Shown here in pieces: positions 1 through 5,930 of a DNA stretch of 5,930 bases. Every line of letters starts with the position of its first letter. Position 1 is the first letter of the stretch. The position numbers were made by a program, and so were the translations under genes. The notes under the pieces are model-generated. The model saw only the letters and a list, made by a program, of their open reading frames with translations. It had not been told where the DNA came from and ran no database searches. Source of the DNA: Balneolaceae bacterium. Lineage in GTDB: Bacteria > Bacteroidota > Rhodothermia > Balneolales > Balneolaceae. The stretch lies in assembly GCA_021767245.1 (NCBI GenBank), contig JAASTO010000165.1, positions 1 to 5,930 on the forward strand, written 5' to 3'.

Positions 1-1068
1 ATTTTGGATAAGGCGGATAACCTGTCTGAAGAACAAAAGTCACATATCAAAAATATAACGAAAAGCGGACAACAGCTGCTTCATATTATAAATGATATCA
101 TTGAATTGTCTAATATTGATAGCGGAAAGGTAAAACTGCAAAATGAGATCTTTGAGTCTGAAGCTCTGATCCGGGACATCAAGAAAGAATTTAGTGATAC
201 GGCCGAGATGAAAGGTCTTGGTTTTGATATAAACAGTACTTCCTTGTCAGGTAAGTCATTTATTGGTGACCGGGAAAAGATCAACTCTGTGCTATTTATT
301 CTGCTCAACAATGCCTTCAAATTTACAAAAAAGGGTGCGATCACACTGGACCTGTCACATACTGTGGATCAATCAGATTTATTGAATGTTAGAATAAAAG
401 ATACCGGTATTGGTATCGAGAGTGCAGAACTGGAACATATTTATCAACCTCTCAGACACGATCGTTCGACTTCTGAGGTTTATAAGGGATTCGGTATGGC
501 AACCTGTAAAAGATTGATCTCGCTGATGGGTGGAACCATTCAAATAGACAGTGAAGTAGAAAAAGGTACAACTGTTGAGGTAACTATTCCGGTCAAACAA
601 AGTACCATGAGTCTGGTTAAAAAAGACCATGCTCCGATCAAAGCAGTGACTTCTATGCAATCAAACCCGAAAGCTTTGATCGTGGATGATCTGGCCATGA
701 ATCGGACACTCGCCAGGATCATACTCGAAACGCGCAATTTTACTACTTCAGAAGCTGAAAATGGTAAAGAAGCCGTAGAGCAATACTGTGAGCACAAACC
801 TGATGTGGTTTTGATGGATATTTCCATGCCGGTCATGAATGGAGTGGATGCCATGAATCAAATTAGGGAACTAACCAATGATGAAGAAGGTCAGTTACCC
901 ATTATTGCTATCACCGCCGGAGGGCATGCAGGTAGCCGAAATGATCTGATAGACAAAGGCTTTTCAGAGTATATTCAGAAACCCTTCCGGGAAGAAGAAT
1001 TGATCAGAAAGATCGCTATGTTTCTCCCGGTACCGGAACATAATATGAAAGCGGCTTCTAAAGCTTAA
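1..1068 (+). CDS. Hybrid sensor histidine kinase, 3' part (5' end outside window)
   Basis: This is a two-component hybrid kinase that autophosphorylates on His and passes the phosphate to its own receiver domain. The frame is open to the left edge, so the gene starts upstream. Residues are counted from the TTG at position 4, which is not proposed as the real start. Residues 7-45 are the second helix of the HisKA dimerisation domain; by comparison with the family, the H-box (HExRTP) should lie roughly 50 bp outside the window. Residues 85-197 form the HATPase_c domain, with an N-box (Asn103 in LNNAFKFT) and a G1 box (DTGIG, 133-137). The F and G2 boxes are unusual: IYQPL at 146-150 and GFGMAT at 162-167, instead of IFEPF and GTGLGL. 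After a linker comes a receiver (223-341) with acidic pocket Asp228/229, phospho-acceptor Asp272 (LMDISMP), Thr304 and Lys326 (QKPF). No Hpt or DNA-binding domain follows. The sensor input and the partner are not visible here. The family call is firm; the signal is unknown. Confidence 0.95.
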   Translation: MLDKADNLSEEQKSHIKNITKSGQQLLHIINDIIELSNIDSGKVKLQNEIFESEALIRDIKKEFSDTAEMKGLGFDINSTSLSGKSFIGDREKINSVLFILLNNAFKFTKKGAITLDLSHTVDQSDLLNVRIKDTGIGIESAELEHIYQPLRHDRSTSEVYKGFGMATCKRLISLMGGTIQIDSEVEKGTTVEVTIPVKQSTMSLVKKDHAPIKAVTSMQSNPKALIVDDLAMNRTLARIILETRNFTTSEAENGKEAVEQYCEHKPDVVLMDISMPVMNGVDAMNQIRELTNDEEGQLPIIAITAGGHAGSRNDLIDKGFSEYIQKPFREEELIRKIAMFLPVPEHNMKAASKA

Positions 1069-2321
1069 ACAGCGGTATTGACCTCTTTAAGGTGCACACA
1101 GTAATGTTTGATCACAGGTTCAGTCAACGCAATGATATTCTTGGTTTCTGCTGCCTTTGAGAATTCAATGGCTTTCTCATCTTCCAGGATCCAGATGCTT
1201 TCGTTCTTGTATTTATAGGCTTCTGAATAGCTGTTTTCAAATCCCAGGTAGTATTCAAGGTTTTTCTCAGGCTCGGGGATCTTGTTCTTTTTCAGCTGTT
1301 TTAGGGTACGGTCCTTGATCTTCTTAACAGAAGCCTGACTAAATTTTCGTTCAGAAAAAGTGGTTCGAAACAATCCCCGGTTCAAAAATCTGAAACACAG
1401 ATCAGATAACACTTTATCCGGATGATTGAGCCAAAGCTTAATTGACAGATAAATATCATGATCATCCAGTTGGGTGTACTGTTCGATCATTTTGGCTGAA
1501 ATAGTTTTTTTAGCGGATGGCTGTTCCTCCATGAAATATTGCAGGGCAGGGGACGCAAAATTCAACTCGGTGCCGGAGTCGATCAAATGTCTAACCCGGT
1601 CAAAGATCTTTTTAAGTAAAAAATCAGCTCCCAACACCGTTTTATGCTGATAAACCTGCATATACATCAATCGCCTTGAAATGATGTAATTTTCAATAGC
1701 ATAGATGCCTTTTCTCTCTATCACAATATTGCCCTTAAACACACGCATGGTCTTCAGGATGCGGTTGATTCCCACAGAACCTTCAGAAACCCCTGTAAAA
1801 AAACTGTCTCTTCTAAGGTAATCCAGTCTGTCGAGATCCAGTTGGGATGAGATAAGCTGATGTAAAAATTTCTTTTTGTACTGATCAGTGAAGATGGAAA
1901 CAGCCGTATCCAAAGCCCCGTCAAATTCCTGATTCAGTTTTTTCATGATAGCCAGACTCATCATTTCGTGATTGAAATCCTTGATGAGTGAATGCTCAAG
2001 TGTGTGTGAAAGGGGGCCGTGCCCAACATCATGAAGTAAAATTGCCATCAGGGTACCTTCATATTCCGGTTGACTGATGGTAGTGTCTTTTTCCTTAAGA
2101 TTATTGAGTACTCTTTGCCCGAGTTCGAGTGCACCCAAAGCATGTGAAAACCGGGAGTGTTCAGCCGCAGGAAATACAAGATACCCCAGGCCAAGCTGAC
2201 GAATGCGCCTGAGGCGTTGAACATAGGGATGATCAATGAGCTTTAGGATCGGTCCTTTTGGAACCGTAATGAATCCGTGTACGGGGTCGTTGAATATTTT
2301 ATAACGGGTGCTTTTATCCAT
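1065..2321 (-). CDS. HD-domain phosphohydrolase, YwfO/SAMHD1-like (putative dNTP triphosphohydrolase)
   Basis: This is a predicted cytosolic metal-dependent phosphohydrolase of 418 aa, about the usual length for the COG1078-type family. The N-terminus (NDPVHGFI, residues 11-18) is a family hallmark and supports the ATG at 2321. Metal-site residues are His60 (RFSHALG), His97-Asp98 (LLHDVGHGPLSH, 95-106) and Asp164 (LDLDRLDYLRRDS, 161-173). Residues matching SAMHD1 catalytic or substrate-binding positions from memory are Arg57, His101, His106, His118, Arg165, Tyr168 and Asp172, so the active site looks intact. Known relatives hydrolyse dNTPs to nucleoside and triphosphate; the exact substrate here is inferred. 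Residues 311-350 carry about 13 Lys/Arg in 40 positions, a basic patch that could bind nucleotide or nucleic acid. There is no SAM domain, signal peptide or membrane segment. It lies 86 bp downstream of the thioesterase gene on the same strand and may be co-transcribed with it. Its stop overlaps the kinase stop on the other strand. No Shine-Dalgarno sequence precedes the ATG. Confidence 0.93.
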   Translation of the reverse strand: MDKSTRYKIFNDPVHGFITVPKGPILKLIDHPYVQRLRRIRQLGLGYLVFPAAEHSRFSHALGALELGQRVLNNLKEKDTTISQPEYEGTLMAILLHDVGHGPLSHTLEHSLIKDFNHEMMSLAIMKKLNQEFDGALDTAVSIFTDQYKKKFLHQLISSQLDLDRLDYLRRDSFFTGVSEGSVGINRILKTMRVFKGNIVIERKGIYAIENYIISRRLMYMQVYQHKTVLGADFLLKKIFDRVRHLIDSGTELNFASPALQYFMEEQPSAKKTISAKMIEQYTQLDDHDIYLSIKLWLNHPDKVLSDLCFRFLNRGLFRTTFSERKFSQASVKKIKDRTLKQLKKNKIPEPEKNLEYYLGFENSYSEAYKYKNESIWILEDEKAIEFSKAAETKNIIALTEPVIKHYCVHLKEVNTAV

Positions 2322-2407
2322 TGATCATTAAGAAGTTGGGTTAAATGCGGCCACAAGATATTTAAAATTGGTCACATAAACGTGATGAGTAATGTTTGGA
2401 CTGTAAC

Positions 2408-2848
2408 CTAAAATTCAGCATCTACCATCATCTGTTCGATATTTTCGATCTCAGGCAAACGGGTGGGTCTTTGATTGGTGATATCGAACCAGACTCCCTT
2501 AGTTTCGGCCACACTAAGCAATTCTTTTGTTTTACTATTATAAATGGCCTGCAGAGCTGTGATACTTGAATTACCTATCCTACCCACACCGGTTCCAACC
2601 AAAACACTTGAAGGGTATTTGATCTGATTCAGATATTCGATGGTGGATTTAACCAACACGAATGTTTTCCCGTCTGTGAATTCACTCTGCATTTTGCCAA
2701 CCTCACCCAAAAAGCTGATACGGGCTTCTTCCAGGTAGGTATTAAACAATGCATTGTTGACATGATTGAGTGGATCAAGATCTCTGAAGCGAACGGGGAT
2801 CTCCTTCCAGTGGTAGAATTGGTTCTTATCGTACTTGGGTCTGAACAT
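2408..2848 (-). CDS. Acyl-CoA thioesterase, 4HBT/YbgC-FcbC-type hotdog fold
   Basis: This is a small cytosolic hotdog-fold protein (146 aa, typical for the family) predicted to hydrolyse acyl-CoA thioesters. The family signature runs over residues 20-43: RFRDLDPLNHVNN followed by TYLEEAR. Asp25 aligns with the catalytic Asp17 of Pseudomonas 4-hydroxybenzoyl-CoA thioesterase. His29 and Asn31-Asn32 are the usual HVNN positions of the YbgC-like group. The rest (62-120) fits the beta-strands of a single hotdog domain, so it should act as a dimer or tetramer. The ATG at 2848 leaves about 19 residues before the motif, normal for the family, and has an A/T-rich leader without a Shine-Dalgarno sequence. 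The stop is TAG. It is the first gene of a leftward unit that may continue into the HD phosphohydrolase gene. Substrate chain length cannot be read from the sequence. The adjacent genes give no link to the Tol-Pal cluster, where ybgC often sits, so no gene symbol is given. Confidence 0.92.
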   Translation of the reverse strand: MFRPKYDKNQFYHWKEIPVRFRDLDPLNHVNNALFNTYLEEARISFLGEVGKMQSEFTDGKTFVLVKSTIEYLNQIKYPSSVLVGTGVGRIGNSSITALQAIYNSKTKELLSVAETKGVWFDITNQRPTRLPEIENIEQMMVDAEF

Positions 2849-2965
2849 GAATTTAAAATGATTTACACAAAAGGCTTATATCTTCAATGGTATTACAATT
2901 GTCGTAAACTGCCCTTTATAATTGTTATATTTATCTGAAAGAAATTTAACCAAATAAATAAGTAG
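2849..2965. promoter_or_regulatory. Divergent intergenic region holding start signals for thioesterase (-) and M42 peptidase (+)
   Basis: These 117 A/T-rich bases separate two genes transcribed away from each other, so promoters for both must lie here or inside the flanking 5' ends. Two short dyads are visible: the 8-bp palindrome ACAATTGT at 2895-2902, and ATAA-TTG-TTAT at 2918-2928. The motif AATTGT occurs in both, at 2897 and 2920, 23 bp apart. Neither gene start has a Shine-Dalgarno sequence. I could not assign a convincing Bacteroidota-type promoter (TTTG near -33, TAnnTTTG near -7) on either strand. TATATTTA at 2926-2933 is the nearest match on the + strand, and it lacks the upstream box. 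Confidence 0.6.
2893..2922 (+). promoter_or_regulatory. Candidate sigma-70-like promoter for the M42 peptidase gene
   Basis: TATAAT at 2917-2922 is a perfect -10 consensus. An 18-base spacer separates it from a weak -35-like TTACAA at 2893-2898. It would start transcription about 35 bases before the ATG at 2966. This is weak evidence: TATAAT is easily met by chance in A/T-rich DNA, the -35 box matches consensus at only half its positions, and Bacteroidota-type primary sigma factors prefer other elements. Confidence 0.25.
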
Positions 2966-4054
2966 ATGAGTAAGAAAAACGAACGAGATTTTTTAGAAGA
3001 ACTACTGATCACTCCCAGTCCGACGGGATACGAAAAAGAAGGTGTACGGGTATGGAAAGAGTATGTAGGTCAGTTTGCTGATGAAGTAGTAACGGATGCC
3101 TACGGTTCGTGTGCTGCAAAGATCAATATGAGTGGTGATGTAGCCACCGTAATGCTTGAAGCCCATTGTGACGAGATCGGAATGGTAGTTCAGCATATCA
3201 ATGAACAGGGGTTTATTTACATCAATAAACTTGGAGGGAGTGATTCCACCATTGCGCGTGCCAAAAAAGTTTATATCCATAACAAAAGAGGACGTGTAGT
3301 AGGAATCACCGGTAATACGGCCATTCACCTGCAGGACAATAAAAACGGTGGAGGCAAACAACCTGCCTGGAAGGATATCTACGTTGACATCGGTGTATCT
3401 TCTAAAGAAGAAGCCCTCGAGCTGGTTCAGGTTGGAGACCCGATCACATATGCTACGGATACTGAATTTTTGAATGATGATCTGCTATCTGCCCGGGCAT
3501 TGGACAATCGAATTGGGGGATATGTGATCGCCGAAGCACTTAAGAAAATTAGCCAACGAAAAAAAGATCTTAAAGTGAATGTGATCGCATTGAACTCTGT
3601 ACAGGAAGAGGTAGGGGGATTCGGTGCCCGCATGATGAGCTATCGTTTCATGCCGGATGTTGCCTTGGTTACGGATGTGACTCATGCTACAGATACTCCC
3701 GGCATCGACCAAAAAGAACACGGAACGGTTGAGTTAGGCAAAGGGCCGACCGTTCAGCACGGTGGAGCCAATCATCCTAAAGTGGTAGAATTCATTGAAG
3801 ATGTATGTGCTAAACATAAGATCGATGTTCAGCACGAAGCCACCAGTGTAAGAACCGGAACGGATACCGATAGTATTTTCTATCAACAAACGGGTATTCC
3901 CAGTGCTCTGCTTTCAACCCCGCTCCGGTACATGCATTCACCGGTTGAGCTGGTTTCGATGAATGATGTTGAAAAGCTCATTGATATCATGGTTGAAACG
4001 GTGTTAGCCATGAGGCCTGATCAGACTTTCTCTGTGTTCGGAGATGAGAAATAA
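2966..4054 (+). CDS. M42-family metallo-aminopeptidase (glutamyl aminopeptidase / FrvX / TET-like)
   Basis: This is a cytosolic di-metal aminopeptidase that trims N-terminal residues from short peptides. Family members form dodecameric, tetrahedral (TET) particles. At 362 aa it has the normal length and no signal peptide. The opening LEELLITPSPTGYE (10-23) is typical. The active site is complete when compared from memory with Pyrococcus TET: His67 and Asp69 (EAHCDEIG), bridging Asp180 (ARALDNRIGGY), catalytic Glu214 with metal ligand Glu215 (VQEEVGGFGAR), Asp237 (VTDVTHATD), and His324 near the end (RYMHSPVE). Asp300-Asp302 lie in the conserved GTDTD stretch. Residues about 80-165 correspond to the inserted dimerisation (PDZ-like) domain. 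Older annotations as cellulase or endoglucanase M for this family should not be followed. The ATG at 2966 is preceded by an A/T-rich leader without a Shine-Dalgarno sequence. The gene is monocistronic, with a hairpin terminator 33 bp after its stop. Side-chain preference (Glu, Leu or Lys) cannot be told from the sequence. Confidence 0.95.
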   Translation: MSKKNERDFLEELLITPSPTGYEKEGVRVWKEYVGQFADEVVTDAYGSCAAKINMSGDVATVMLEAHCDEIGMVVQHINEQGFIYINKLGGSDSTIARAKKVYIHNKRGRVVGITGNTAIHLQDNKNGGGKQPAWKDIYVDIGVSSKEEALELVQVGDPITYATDTEFLNDDLLSARALDNRIGGYVIAEALKKISQRKKDLKVNVIALNSVQEEVGGFGARMMSYRFMPDVALVTDVTHATDTPGIDQKEHGTVELGKGPTVQHGGANHPKVVEFIEDVCAKHKIDVQHEATSVRTGTDTDSIFYQQTGIPSALLSTPLRYMHSPVELVSMNDVEKLIDIMVETVLAMRPDQTFSVFGDEK

Positions 4055-4087
4055 CACTCATCAAACATAAAAATTGCTACAAATAGA

Positions 4088-4118
4088 AAAAGCCTGCTCA
4101 TTTCATGAGCAGGCTTTT
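4088..4118. terminator. Bidirectional intrinsic terminator between convergent genes
   Basis: The hairpin has perfect 14-bp arms: AAAAGCCTGCTCAT at 4088-4101, loop TTC at 4102-4104, and ATGAGCAGGCTTTT at 4105-4118. On the + strand the GC-rich stem ends in a T-rich tract (TTTTCTTTT, 4115-4123), which would stop transcription from the M42 gene. Read on the - strand, the A run at 4087-4091 becomes a T tract, so the same structure can stop the fasciclin-gene transcript, whose stop codon is at 4166-4168. The rest of the 111-bp gap between the two genes shows nothing else that I can recognise. Confidence 0.92.
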
Positions 4119-4165
4119 CTTTTGGACCAAATTTGACTTTAGATTCTAAAGTCGCAGATAAGATC

Positions 4166-5923
4166 TTAGTTTGCAGTGTAACTCGGTGGCAATAGAACCC
4201 CATCAATGATGTGGATGACACCATTTGTTCCCTGTAAATCAACGGTCGTTACATTCACAGTACCGTTAAGGGTCACTCCACCTTCTGCATCAACTGCTAC
4301 TGTTATGTTTTCACCTTGTACTGTAGGTACAGTTGTAGAATTTCCAGGTGCAGGCAGATCACCTGACATGATCTCTTGAGCAGCAACGTGGTATGTAAGT
4401 ACTTCTTCAACCTGAGCAGCTGAAAGTGTTCCGAGGGTCTCGCTTACAGCTTCAAATGCCGCGTTTGTGGGTGCAAATACTGTAAAAGGACCAGTACCTT
4501 CCAGAGTTGGTGCCAAACCATTGTCAGCCACTAAAGTAACTAATGTACTTAGGTCATAATTCTTAGATGCGATCTGAACGATGTTCAGGAATTCATTTGG
4601 AAGAATGACTTCATCGATGGCATGAATAGTCCCGTTGTTAGTTGCAATATCAGCTTCAACAACGCTGGCTGATCCATTTACCATGACACCGTTTTCGGAT
4701 GCCGTTACATAAACGGCTTCGTCAGTCAGTGAGGCAGGAGCTTGTTCTGCTGCAAGATCACTGGAAGCTACTTCAACAGGCAGTACATGGTAGCTTAGTA
4801 CTGTCGCTAATTGCTGAAGTGTTAATGAACTTACAACACTTTCAACTGCAGCAAATGCTTCATCAGTTGGTGCAAATACAGTGTAGTTTGCATCGGTATC
4901 GCTCAATGCTCCGGCTAAACCGGCATCCACAACTGCACTAACGAGCGTCTCAAAATTGTAGCGCTTTGAAGCGGCATCAACCACGGTTCCGTATGCATCC
5001 GGCAGAATAACCTGATCAATGGCATGGATCACACCATTGGATACGTCAACATCTGCGGCAACCACTGAGGCTGCACCGTTTACGGTTACATTTGTACCAT
5101 CACTTGTGATGAAGATCTCTCCACCTTCAAGGCTGGCAGCGGCTTGCTCTGCAGATAAGTCACCTGCAAAGACTTCACCTGATAACACATGGTAAGTCAG
5201 GATCTCAGTTAACTGAGCATCAGAAAGACTTCCCAGTAATCCTTCAGGAAGTGCTGCAAAGGCATCATCAGTTGGAGCAAATACGGTAAAGTCACCTTTA
5301 TACTTCAGGGTAGAAGTCAAGCCTACCTGCTCAATGGCAGAAGCAAGGGTTGTAAAATTACCAAGTTCAACAGCCTGATCAATGACATTGGCATCTCTGT
5401 ATCCTTGAGGAAGAAGAACAGCATCAACTGCATGAATGATACCATTGGCGGCTTCAACGTCTGCGGTTACAACATTTGAGTATCCGTTTACCAGGACACC
5501 ACCATCAGCTTCAACGAGGATCTCTTCACCTAATAGAGTCTCTACATCCTGAGATGCAGCAAGGTCACCTGATTCAATTTCTCCATTAATTACATGGAAC
5601 TGAAGTATTTCAGCTAATTGCTCTGGAGTTAAATTTTCAAGCGTTCCTTCCGGAAGTGCTTCAAAAGCTTCGTCAGTTGGGGCAAATACAGTGAATATTG
5701 GCCCTTCTTGTTCAAGGGTCTCGGCTAAGCCGGCATCCTGAAGTGCTTGTACCAATATGTCGAAGTTGCCATTTTCTGCGGCTACTTCTACAATATTAGC
5801 TTCGGGTGCGGGACCTAAGCCTCCGCCGTCATTATCATCACCGCAAGCCATGAAGGTCATGGACAGTACGAATAACGATGCAACAAATAATGTAAATCTC
5901 GATGAATAGTAATGTGATTTCAT
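4166..5923 (-). CDS. Secreted lipoprotein with four tandem FAS1 (fasciclin) domains
   Basis: This is a 585-aa envelope protein. FAS1 domains mediate adhesion to other cells, matrix or glycans; no enzyme activity is implied. Residues 1-26 are a lipoprotein signal peptide, and Cys27 is the only cysteine in the protein. Acidic residues follow directly (CGDDND), as in surface-exposed Bacteroidota lipoproteins, so outer-membrane surface display is inferred. Four FAS1 units of about 131 residues follow at 43-173, 179-309, 313-444 and 448-579. Each has the H1 motif (TVFAPT, starting at 78, 213, 348 and 481), a central Phe/Tyr-His (His110, 245, 379, 512) and an H2 motif (G-x-I-H-x-[IV]-D, His164, 300, 434, 571). 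The mature part is strongly acidic: about 83 Asp/Glu against 6 Lys/Arg. The ATG at 5923 is the only start that fits the signal peptide. Only 7 bases upstream are visible, so the promoter is not covered. The binding partner is unknown. Transcription should end at the hairpin at 4088-4118. Confidence 0.95.
   Translation of the reverse strand: MKSHYYSSRFTLFVASLFVLSMTFMACGDDNDGGGLGPAPEANIVEVAAENGNFDILVQALQDAGLAETLEQEGPIFTVFAPTDEAFEALPEGTLENLTPEQLAEILQFHVINGEIESGDLAASQDVETLLGEEILVEADGGVLVNGYSNVVTADVEAANGIIHAVDAVLLPQGYRDANVIDQAVELGNFTTLASAIEQVGLTSTLKYKGDFTVFAPTDDAFAALPEGLLGSLSDAQLTEILTYHVLSGEVFAGDLSAEQAAASLEGGEIFITSDGTNVTVNGAASVVAADVDVSNGVIHAIDQVILPDAYGTVVDAASKRYNFETLVSAVVDAGLAGALSDTDANYTVFAPTDEAFAAVESVVSSLTLQQLATVLSYHVLPVEVASSDLAAEQAPASLTDEAVYVTASENGVMVNGSASVVEADIATNNGTIHAIDEVILPNEFLNIVQIASKNYDLSTLVTLVADNGLAPTLEGTGPFTVFAPTNAAFEAVSETLGTLSAAQVEEVLTYHVAAQEIMSGDLPAPGNSTTVPTVQGENITVAVDAEGGVTLNGTVNVTTVDLQGTNGVIHIIDGVLLPPSYTAN
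4187..5797 (-). repeat. Four tandem FAS1-domain coding units, about 393 bp each
   Basis: In order of translation the units occupy about 5405-5797, 4997-5389, 4592-4987 and 4187-4582. The spacers between them encode only 3-5 residues. Each H1 motif gives a recognisable DNA echo on the + strand around GCAAATAC (near 5690, 5278, 4870 and 4476), about 400 bp apart. Exact identity between units seems limited to roughly 10-15 bases, so the duplications look old and diverged. Units 2 and 3 look most alike in protein. Unit 4 is the most divergent, with a Gly/Pro/Ser/Thr-rich loop (residues 521-535). Confidence 0.88.
5843..5923 (-). other. Lipoprotein (type II) signal peptide and lipidation Cys codon
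   Basis: The segment encodes a short n-region with Lys2 and Arg9, then a hydrophobic core at about residues 10-24 (FTLFVASLFVLSMTF), ending in the lipobox FMAC with Cys27 at 5843-5845. Phe at the -3 position and Met at -2 are less common than Leu and Ala/Ser, but the core, the Cys position and the following Gly-Asp-Asp make lipidation likely. Signal peptidase II would cut before Cys27. Confidence 0.85.
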
Positions 5924-5930
5924 TTGTATC

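Noticed and set aside
4..6. TTG as a possible start of the kinase gene
   Set aside because: The frame is open to the window edge, and the visible protein begins inside the HisKA domain after the H-box, so the true start lies upstream.
81..854. Several 87-104 codon open frames on the - strand inside the kinase gene
   Set aside because: They lie opposite the well-conserved HATPase_c and receiver motifs and have no domain or start-site support.
2372..2385. TCAC-N6-GTGA inverted repeat between the thioesterase and HD genes
   Set aside because: The 4-bp arms are short and lie in the opposite orientation to the TGTGA-N6-TCACA Crp site; too weak to call an operator or terminator.
3002..3721. Three overlapping open frames on the - strand inside the M42 gene
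   Set aside because: The M42 frame is unambiguous over its full length with all catalytic motifs; the antisense products have no recognisable domain.
4021..4242. 73-codon open frame on the - strand bridging the M42 and fasciclin gene ends
   Set aside because: It runs through the terminator hairpin and overlaps the ends of two well-supported genes in another frame; its protein looks like no known family.
4699..4941. 80-codon open frame on the + strand inside the fasciclin gene
   Set aside because: It is antisense to the third FAS1 unit; its Leu/Gln/His-rich composition is what the reverse strand of this coding repeat would give.
4187..5797. Approximately 400-bp periodic DNA as a mobile or CRISPR-like repeat
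   Set aside because: The periodicity is explained by four in-frame FAS1 domains; units are diverged, contiguous and fully coding.

Overview
The window reads as ordinary chromosomal DNA from a Bacteroidota-like bacterium, most plausibly a marine or saline member of the Balneolota/Rhodothermota side of that group. This placement is an inference. It rests on moderate GC, A/T-rich gene starts with no Shine-Dalgarno sequence, a hybrid histidine kinase, and a lipoprotein with acidic residues directly after the lipid-anchored cysteine. That lipoprotein is also very acidic overall, whereas the predicted cytoplasmic HD-domain protein is rich in Lys/Arg. There are no RNA genes, insertion sequences, CRISPR arrays or phage genes that I can see.

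Layout, left to right: (1) the 3' part of a hybrid sensor histidine kinase on the + strand, cut by the left edge just after its phospho-accepting His. (2) Convergent to it on the - strand, with stop codons overlapping in one TTAA, an HD-domain phosphohydrolase of the YwfO/SAMHD1 type, preceded by a 4HBT/YbgC-type acyl-CoA thioesterase 86 bp upstream on the same strand. (3) A 117-bp divergent intergenic region that must hold the start signals for the thioesterase and for the next gene. (4) An M42-family metallo-aminopeptidase on the + strand with a complete set of metal and catalytic residues. (5) A perfect 14-bp-arm hairpin flanked by A and T runs, acting as a terminator for both converging genes. 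(6) A secreted lipoprotein of four tandem FAS1 (fasciclin) domains on the - strand, complete to its ATG only 7 bases from the right edge.

The genes do not form one obvious pathway. The strand alternates (+ - - + -), so there are at least four transcription units, and only the thioesterase and HD genes could be co-transcribed. The likely roles are signal transduction, nucleotide metabolism, acyl-CoA hydrolysis, cytosolic peptide turnover and cell-surface adhesion. I found no convincing undescribed system. The points most worth a second look are the non-canonical ATP-lid region of the kinase, the extreme charge bias of the fasciclin lipoprotein, and the compact gene ends.
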